Positions 7,111 to 11,819 of a stretch of 11,819 nucleotides of DNA are shown in pieces. The notes under the pieces are model-generated. The model worked only from the letters and a program-made list of their open reading frames with translations, was not told the DNA's origin and made no database searches. Position numbers and translations under genes: made by a program. Source of the DNA: Kiritimatiellia bacterium. Its GTDB lineage: Bacteria; Verrucomicrobiota; Kiritimatiellia; RFP12; UBA1067. Position 1 is the first letter of the stretch. Every line of letters begins with the position of its first letter. The DNA lies in the NCBI GenBank assembly GCA_024405255.1, contig JAKSOY010000136.1, forward strand, positions 1 to 11,819, in the 5' to 3' direction.

Positions 7111-10092
7111 ATGATGAAAGTCGCAGTTTGGACAATTGTGGCGATGTTCGCGATGACGGGGGCCGCGGCATCGGCGAAGATTCCGCCTTTGGTTGAGTCG
7201 TTTGCCCGTCCAACGGGTGCGGCGCGGATGAACATGGGGCCGCTCTTCTGGATGCATGGCACCGAAAGCGCCGAGCGGCTCCGCGCGTATGTGGACCGTG
7301 TCGACTTGTCCGGCCAGGGCATTCTCACGGCCGAGTCGCGTCCGCACAAGGACTGGATGGGTCCTGACTGGTGGCGCGACCTGCGGATCGTCATCGACGA
7401 GGCGAAGCGGCGTGGTCTGAAGGTGACGCTTTATGACGACTACTGGTATCCGAGTCAGCACATGGGCGGAAAATATCCGATTCCCCGCGAGTTCCAGTGC
7501 CAGGATGTCGTGGCGCAGGTCTATGCGCGAGGAGAGGCTCCTGCGTCCGTGACGAACGAAATCGTTCGCGTGCATGCGCGCGAGACCGCGAAGGGGACGT
7601 ATGCGCTTGCGGCGGATGGCGATCGGACGCTGGTCTATTCGTGGCAGTTCCTGGGTGCGGAAAACGAACGGTTGGGCCGGCCTTTCTTCCAATCGGTGAA
7701 CGGACTCGATGCGGCGGCCGTGGAATGGTTTCTCCGCAACATCTACGAGCCGCACTATGAACACTTCAAGCCCGAGTTCGAGGACGGTACGATCGTCGGG
7801 TTCTTCTTCGACGAGCCTCCGTCCCAGGGCTGGTGGGGGCCTGCGCTCGCCGCCGAGCTCAAGACGCGTGGCGAAGACGTGGGCGAACTGCTGACGGCGC
7901 TCAAGTTCAAGCTCGCCGATCCCGAACAGCAGGTCCGTGCCCGCACGCGGTATCTTGACGCCCGTGCCGAGACTTGGGGCCGTACGATGTACGGTCGGCA
8001 CAGCGAGTGGTGCCGGGCGCATGGCGTCTATTCGAGCGGACACTTCCAGGACCACATGTACCTCTACTACCATCTCGGACTCTCCGTCGGCAACGTGATG
8101 CAGCTGTTGAAGTATGTCGAGGTCCCCGGTGTGGACCTTGTCAACCGTCAATACTATCCGAACCAGCGCGAAAGCCGCAAGCATCAGATCGACTACGGCC
8201 AGCTGCCGAAGTACGCCTCGTCGGCTGCGCATGTCTACAACCGCCACAACGGCTTGAACTGGTGCGAGGTCTTTGGCGGCTACGGGCAGAACCTCACCTA
8301 TCCGCAGATGAAGTGGATCTGCGACTGGCATCAGTCGCAGGGGTGCTACTATTTGATTCCCCATTCGTTCAACCCGCAGGCGCCGGACGACACGGACCAC
8401 CCGCCTTACTTCTACAACGGCGGCTACGAGCCGCGCTATCCGCTCTTTCAGGTCTGGGCCGACTACAACAACCGCTGCGCCCTGCTGCTGTCGGAGGGCG
8501 AGCACATCTGCCGCATCGCCCAGTGTGTGCCCGGCCTCAGCTACCATGCGGGGAAGACGATTCGTCCCGAAATGTTCGCTTTTGCGATTCAGGATGCGCA
8601 GCTCGACAGCGATTGGCTGGGTTACGACGCGGTGGAATCTGCGACGATCGAAAAGAATCCGCATACGGGCCGTCCGTCGCTGAGGACGGAGAATGGGAAA
8701 GAACACTACGACATCCTCACCCTCCCGGCCGCCGAGTTCGTACCATGGGCGACGCTCGAGAAGGCGCGGACCTTTGCAAAGGCCGGCGGCGTGGTCGTCG
8801 GTTACGGGTTGAAGCCGTCGAACACGGTTACGCGGGGCAAGACGGCTGCGGACGTACGGCAGCTCGTCGCGGAGATCTTCGCGCAGCCGACCGCATTCTT
8901 CATCGATGGAGAGCCTACGGGCGCGCAGGTGCGCGCGGCGCTGGCGAAACCCTATCCGGGCGAGACGCGTCCGCTCGCCGTGCGCGAGCTCGACATCGCC
9001 TCGGGCGACGGACGGATGCTGGCGCTTTACCCGTATGAGAAGGGCGGAAGCCGCATCTTCTTCATTGCGAATCAAGATGCCGCACATCGCCGCGACCTCG
9101 TCGTGAACGCGAATTTCAAGGCGGCGACGCAGCCCGAGGTCTGGGATCCGATGCAGGGGACGGTCGAGGCCGCGCAGCAGAAGAACGGTGCCGTCGTCCT
9201 GGCGCTTGAACCCTCGCAGGCGCTCTTCCTCGTGTGGCCGCAAACGCAGACCGCCGGACTCCTGCCGCGCGTCGAGTGTCCTGTCGGCACGGCGCTGGCT
9301 GCGATAGTGAAGGAAAACGTCACGTCCGAGCCCATTTCGGAAGCGACGAAGAAAGTCGAGCGGTTCGTCAAAGACGCGAAGTGGATCTGGCATCCGACCG
9401 ACCGGTTCGCGCAGGGGGCCGTCACGCTTCGGCGGACGGTCGATCGGGCGTCCGCAGGGACGGCGGAGTTCGTGTTCTCCTGCGACAACGCGGCGACGGT
9501 GCGGGTGAACGGCGAACAGGTCGGGGCGCAGGCGGCCGGCGAAGATGCCAGCCACAGCGGCTGGCGTGCGCCGACATGGGGACGCGCCGCGTTTCGGGCG
9601 GGCAGGAACGTGATCGAGGTGACGGCTGAAAACGTGTCGCTCGGTCAGGCGGGATTCATCGCGACGTTCCGGTTCTCGGATGGGTCCGTGCTGATGACGG
9701 ACGAGTCGTGGGATGTGAAGCGCGCGGGCCAGGACTTCGTCAAGGCGCTCGGCGTGTGCGTCTACGGCAAGGGGGCTTGGGGACGCTTCCGCGACAAACA
9801 TCACAAGGCGGTCAGTCCGTTGTCCGAGAGCGTGGAGACGGTGCTTTCGTTCGACGTGCCGGAAATCAAGCCGGGTCAGCGCGTCTATCTCGTCTGCGAG
9901 GGGGTTGAAGGCGAGCAGTCGGCGGAGATCCGCGTGAACGGCGTGTTCGCGGGCGGCTTCATCGGGCGTCCCTACCGCCTCGATGTGACGAAGTCCGTAA
10001 AAGCGGGCGCGAATACGCTCGCATTGCGTCCGTTTCGCGTGAAGACCCCGCGCCTGATTGTTTCGCAGGAGAGGTCGGAATTGTCCAAATAA
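7111..10092 (+). CDS. Exported GH106-like glycoside hydrolase (candidate alpha-L-rhamnosidase), 993 aa
   Basis: Probable secreted retaining or inverting hydrolase acting on a rhamnose-containing polysaccharide; the activity is inferred. Residues 1 to about 22 are a signal peptide. The barrel follows the GH106 order: FWMHGTESAERL and GLKVTLYDDYWYPSQHMGG (103-120), VGFFFDEPPSQGWWG (229-243), NWCEVFGGYGQN (383-394), PQMKWICDWHQSQG, PHSFNPQAPD, then NNRCALLLSEGEHICRIA (453-470) and a Rossmann-like YDILTLPAAEF...GGVVVGYG (533-565). D234/E235 and E386 are the candidate catalytic acids. A beta domain with FFIANQDA...EVWDPMQGTVE (650-686) follows, then two jelly-roll domains: about 755-875 (KWIWHP...VRVNGEQVGA) and about 910-990 (IRVNGVFAGG...YRLDVTKSVKAGANTL). 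The length suits the family. I chose ATG 7111 (ATG 7114 also possible) because AAGGAAAG lies about 11 nt upstream and the signal peptide then starts cleanly; an upstream GTG at 7054 falls in the hairpin. Divergent from classical GH106, so a related unassigned family is possible. Confidence 0.8.
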   Translation: MMKVAVWTIVAMFAMTGAAASAKIPPLVESFARPTGAARMNMGPLFWMHGTESAERLRAYVDRVDLSGQGILTAESRPHKDWMGPDWWRDLRIVIDEAKRRGLKVTLYDDYWYPSQHMGGKYPIPREFQCQDVVAQVYARGEAPASVTNEIVRVHARETAKGTYALAADGDRTLVYSWQFLGAENERLGRPFFQSVNGLDAAAVEWFLRNIYEPHYEHFKPEFEDGTIVGFFFDEPPSQGWWGPALAAELKTRGEDVGELLTALKFKLADPEQQVRARTRYLDARAETWGRTMYGRHSEWCRAHGVYSSGHFQDHMYLYYHLGLSVGNVMQLLKYVEVPGVDLVNRQYYPNQRESRKHQIDYGQLPKYASSAAHVYNRHNGLNWCEVFGGYGQNLTYPQMKWICDWHQSQGCYYLIPHSFNPQAPDDTDHPPYFYNGGYEPRYPLFQVWADYNNRCALLLSEGEHICRIAQCVPGLSYHAGKTIRPEMFAFAIQDAQLDSDWLGYDAVESATIEKNPHTGRPSLRTENGKEHYDILTLPAAEFVPWATLEKARTFAKAGGVVVGYGLKPSNTVTRGKTAADVRQLVAEIFAQPTAFFIDGEPTGAQVRAALAKPYPGETRPLAVRELDIASGDGRMLALYPYEKGGSRIFFIANQDAAHRRDLVVNANFKAATQPEVWDPMQGTVEAAQQKNGAVVLALEPSQALFLVWPQTQTAGLLPRVECPVGTALAAIVKENVTSEPISEATKKVERFVKDAKWIWHPTDRFAQGAVTLRRTVDRASAGTAEFVFSCDNAATVRVNGEQVGAQAAGEDASHSGWRAPTWGRAAFRAGRNVIEVTAENVSLGQAGFIATFRFSDGSVLMTDESWDVKRAGQDFVKALGVCVYGKGAWGRFRDKHHKAVSPLSESVETVLSFDVPEIKPGQRVYLVCEGVEGEQSAEIRVNGVFAGGFIGRPYRLDVTKSVKAGANTLALRPFRVKTPRLIVSQERSELSK

Positions 10093-10105
10093 TGGAGGAG
10101 ATATT

Positions 10106-10315
10106 ATGAAAGCTTTACTTCTCGTGCTTGCAATCGCGCCGATTCTGACGGTCGCGGCGAATGACATCAAGCGGTCGCGTCTTCTTCGCCACGGCCCGCA
10201 AGGACGGCACGTCGCTCGGACCGGTGCGCAAGAAATGAGGGGACGGATTGGAGATTGACCGTTGGCGGCGCCGTTTACGGATGGTGCGGTCCACATCGAC
10301 GATGGCAGGAGGTAA
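10106..10315 (+). pseudogene. Remnant of an exported protein gene (50-aa ORF with signal peptide)
   Basis: A strong ribosome binding site (GGAGGAG, 10094-10100, five nt spacing) precedes ATG 10106, and the first residues MKALLLVLAIAPILTVAAND form a clean signal peptide. The open frame runs only to TGA 10256-10258 (50 residues), and after about residue 23 it becomes Arg/Gly/His-rich and unlike a protein. The neighbouring frame gives VFFATARKDGTSLGPVRKK from 10179 to TGA 10236-10238, and the original frame after its stop gives PLAAPFTDGAVHIDDGRR up to TAA 10313-10315. The simplest reading is a decayed or internally deleted gene, once the fourth of the group since it starts 13 nt after the GH106-like gene. 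PFTDGAV recalls the N-terminus of sialate O-acetylesterase-like proteins, but that is too short to assign. A genuine 50-residue exported peptide is the alternative. Confidence 0.5.
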
Positions 10316-10323
10316 TGGTGGGG

Positions 10324-11169
10324 ATGAATGTGAAGGATTATCTTGAACGTATCGGCTACACGGGCGGATGCGAGCCGAATGCGGCGAATCTCGCCGCACT
10401 TGCGAAGGCGCATCGTTTCTCCGTACCTTATGAGACGTTGGATCTTTGGCGGCGACGGCGGACGACGCTTGCGACGGAGGCGATCTACGACAAGATCGTG
10501 ACACGGCACCGGGGCGGTTACTGTTTCGAGTTGAACGGGCTCTTCGCCTGGCTGCTGCGTACGCTCGGGTACAATGTGCGTGAATATTTTGGACGTTGGC
10601 TGATGGGCGAGGAGATGTCCGTGCCGAAGCGTCGGCACCGAGTTGTCTGCGTGGCGCTGCCGACGGGTCCCAACAAAATCGTCGACGTGGGCATTGGCAT
10701 GCCGTTCGTCCTCTCGCCGCTCGATTTCGTCTTCGACGTGCCGCAGCCGAGCGACGGCAAGGTCTATCGCATCGTGCGGGATCCGGTGCTGACATGTGTC
10801 GTGCAGGCGCAGAAGCGGGACGGGACGTGGTCGAACCTCTTCTCCTTCGACACGGCGCCGCAGTTGCCGGTCGACTTTGCCTATGCGCATTGGTGGTGTG
10901 AGACGCATCCCGAAAGTCTGTTTCGACAGAAAGTGTGGGTGTTCCTGCCCCAGAGTGACGGCATGTCGCGTTCGATTGCGTTGGAGCCGGATCCCGAGGC
11001 GGGCGAGTACGCTCTGACATTCACGTTCACCAATTCCAATGGCAAGCAGACGAAAACCATCCTGCGCGACGAAGCGGCCCTTGCCGCCGCGTTGAAGGAA
11101 CATTTCGGCATCGTCGAGCGGACATCCGCTTATGATTTTGATCCGACGGTGGAAGTCCGAGGGGATTGA
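10324..11169 (+). CDS. nat: Arylamine N-acetyltransferase, 281 aa
   Basis: Transfers an acetyl (or other acyl) group from acyl-CoA to arylamines, hydrazines or related amines through an acyl-cysteine intermediate; cytoplasmic, with no signal peptide. The family signature RGGYCFELNGLF (63-74) holds catalytic C67; H105 (RRHRVVCV) and D121 (KIVDVGIG) complete the cysteine-protease-like triad, at the spacing usual for bacterial NATs. The N-terminus (NVKDYLERIGYTG) and the motif FSVPYETLDLW (32-42) are also typical, and the length equals the family's usual 275-280 residues. The start is uncertain: AGGAGG (10307-10312) is 11 nt from ATG 10324, 5 nt from an in-frame GTG 10318 and 2 nt from ATG 10315. 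I prefer 10324 for its fit to family N-termini. It follows the broken exported gene and has no evident link to glycan breakdown; it may be detoxifying or belong to aromatic-amide metabolism. Confidence 0.93.
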   Translation: MNVKDYLERIGYTGGCEPNAANLAALAKAHRFSVPYETLDLWRRRRTTLATEAIYDKIVTRHRGGYCFELNGLFAWLLRTLGYNVREYFGRWLMGEEMSVPKRRHRVVCVALPTGPNKIVDVGIGMPFVLSPLDFVFDVPQPSDGKVYRIVRDPVLTCVVQAQKRDGTWSNLFSFDTAPQLPVDFAYAHWWCETHPESLFRQKVWVFLPQSDGMSRSIALEPDPEAGEYALTFTFTNSNGKQTKTILRDEAALAAALKEHFGIVERTSAYDFDPTVEVRGD

Positions 11170-11383
11170 TTTTTATGTAACCTTTTCAAACCTCAAGCAT
11201 ATACAGAGCATGAAAACGAACGTCAAGAGGATTTCATCACGAGATTGAACAATCGCACGAGGCTGATTGGCTATTTCAGATTCGTATCTGAAGAATGTCT
11301 TGACTGGAGGAGACGACAACCTCGACATCATCATGTTCAAGGCAATGAACGTTACGAAGTTCGCTCCGGGTGAATTAGAAAAG
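11170..11383 (+). other. Low-GC stretch with decayed coding-like fragments
   Basis: No intact gene is supported. Composition falls clearly below that of the upstream genes. Two coding-like pieces occur in different frames. The frame of the N-acetyltransferase stays open for 67 codons after its stop at 11167-11169 (to a TGA at 11371) and includes ENERQEDFITRLNNRTRLIG. The frame ending at TAA 11390-11392 contains SYLKNVLTGGDDNLDIIMFK and then AMNVTKFAPGELEKLG, which reads like a real protein C-terminus but is preceded by stops at about 11242 and 11264. Neither has a ribosome binding site. I take this as the decayed tail of a gene of unknown family, perhaps linked to the element that follows. 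Confidence 0.4.
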
Positions 11384-11424
11384 CTTGGGTAATGTCGCAT
11401 TGTAGGGGACGGCGTAACCGGTAG

Positions 11425-11445
11425 GGCGCGCTCTCCGAGCGCGCC
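11425..11445. repeat. Left-arm GC-rich hairpin of the inverted-repeat element
   Basis: GGCGCGCTC pairs perfectly with GAGCGCGCC around TCC. The corresponding hairpin in the right arm (11487-11507) reads GGCGCGTTC-GGA-GAACGCGCC. The two differ by a C-G to T-A pair change on both sides of the stem, which keeps the pairing, so the fold itself seems to be preserved. Confidence 0.8.
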
Positions 11446-11486
11446 GCATTGCAGGATGAATGGGTAATCCAATGACCAAGCCTTGC

Positions 11487-11507
11487 GGCGCGTTCGGAGA
11501 ACGCGCC
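11487..11507. repeat. Right-arm GC-rich hairpin of the inverted-repeat element
   Basis: GGCGCGTTC pairs perfectly with GAACGCGCC around GGA. It is the inverted counterpart of the hairpin at 11425-11445, with one compensated base-pair change in the stem. Confidence 0.8.
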
Positions 11508-11545
11508 CTGCGGATTCCTATCCCCAACTTTGCGACAATTCCAAG

Positions 11546-11819
11546 AATTTGATAGCTATGACGGCACTCAACAAATTAACGCTGGTCTGCAACGAAAAAT
11601 GAGGGAGATGATTCCCGACCCGAAAATGCGGGTATTTGTCACGACAATGTGTGGACTGCAAGGGTTTTCGGTATTACCATCATGTAACGACGAAATGCAA
11701 AAAATGGAGGCTCTTCAGGCATAACTGTGGGTCGATACGGGCCGCATAAGTTCATTTGCCCTCTGTGTTTGCGGGCCTGTTCCGCCTTCTCCCGGGGCGC
11801 CGAATTTCGATCGACGGGC
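11546..11819. other. Unassigned 3' region with short coding-like fragments
   Basis: No gene is supported with confidence. One frame, open from a TTG at 11530 inside the inverted-repeat arm to TAA 11722-11724, gives 64 residues including REMIPDPKMRVFVTTMCGLQ, with no ribosome binding site. A second frame gives a Cys-rich stretch, CGYLSRQCVDCKGFRYYHH then VTTKCKKW, before a TAA at 11749. The third frame gives KFICPLCLRAC up to the window edge. Overlapping plausible pieces in three frames suggest a frameshifted gene whose reading could pass from one to another, or chance. Nothing identifiable is seen after 11760. Confidence 0.25.

Larger units (their letters stand above)
11384..11545. mobile_element. 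About 160-bp inverted-repeat element (MITE or REP/BIME-like)
   Basis: The two ends are imperfect inverted repeats of roughly 46 nt: 11384-11430 (CTTGGGTAATGTCGCA... GGTAGGGCGCG) pairs with the reverse complement of 11499-11545. The inner 28 nt on each side (11421-11448 and 11484-11511) match at 25 positions. Each arm has its own hairpin of 9-bp stem and 3-nt loop, at 11425-11445 and 11487-11507. Between them CATTG (11447-11451) pairs with CAATG (11470-11474), and GAT with ATC inside it, so the whole could fold as a cloverleaf. It encodes no protein and would need a transposase in trans if mobile. No certain target-site duplication is seen. It could also act as a bidirectional terminator, but there is no T-run. 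Confidence 0.7.

Noticed and set aside
10255..10323. TTG 10255 as the start of the N-acetyltransferase
   Set aside because: The added 23 residues have no place in NAT family N-termini, and the AGGAGG site lies downstream of it.
7090..11103. A 1337-codon open frame on the minus strand across the GH106-like gene, the broken gene and the N-acetyltransferase
   Set aside because: It is remarkably long but its translation is Arg/His/Val-rich with no recognisable domain, while the plus strand carries well-identified proteins over the same DNA. High-GC codon bias on the plus strand removes stop codons from this antisense frame.
11425..11507. The GC-rich hairpins as intrinsic terminators or as a short CRISPR array
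   Set aside because: No T-run follows either hairpin, the two copies are inverted rather than direct, and there is only one interval; the long inverted ends fit a MITE/REP-like element better.
11530..11724. A 64-codon ORF beginning with TTG
   Set aside because: Its start lies inside the inverted-repeat arm without a ribosome binding site, and the other two frames look equally protein-like, so it is not supported as a gene.

Overview
The window (about 60% GC over most of its length) looks like a polysaccharide-degradation locus from a Verrucomicrobiota-type bacterium, most plausibly the Kiritimatiellota/Lentisphaeria side of the phylum, and possibly gut- or rumen-derived. The reasons are a very large secreted protein that combines LamG (concanavalin-A-like) modules with an autotransporter-associated beta-strand repeat, the 'HRWSFNG-L-DSVGG' style of LamG opening, and the clustering of exported multidomain glycoside hydrolases. 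This placement is an inference from protein style, not from a phylogenetic marker.

Layout, all genes on the + strand. Positions 1-382 are non-coding or the tail of something upstream; they hold a 22-bp near-palindrome (164-185) and a good sigma70-like extended -10 promoter (291-320). Positions 383-4453 encode a 1356-residue exported protein built from two duplicated LamG-plus-beta-rich units. Only 20 nt later, 4474-6993 encodes an exported LamG-GH51 alpha-L-arabinofuranosidase with both catalytic glutamates in place. After a 117-nt gap containing a 9-bp hairpin, 7111-10092 encodes a GH106-like exported glycoside hydrolase (candidate alpha-L-rhamnosidase). Thirteen nt later comes a short broken gene (10106-10315) that kept a strong ribosome binding site and signal peptide but breaks up over three segments in two frames. 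An arylamine N-acetyltransferase (10324-11169) with an intact Cys-His-Asp triad follows.

The last 650 nt (11170-11819) are different: poorer in GC, with only short, mutually out-of-frame coding-like pieces, and centred on a roughly 160-bp inverted-repeat element (11384-11545). Each of its arms carries its own 9-bp hairpin, and the two hairpins differ by a compensated base pair. It resembles a MITE or a REP/BIME-type element.

Working model: the LamG protein and the GH51 enzyme share the same kind of LamG module and are probably co-transcribed from the 291-320 promoter. Together with the GH106-like enzyme they suggest attack on an arabinose- and rhamnose-containing plant polymer such as rhamnogalacturonan I side chains or arabinogalactan. 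The N-acetyltransferase has no evident place in that pathway. I see no strong sign of a wholly new system. The points most worth following are the module duplication and shuffling, the broken exported gene, and the palindromic element.
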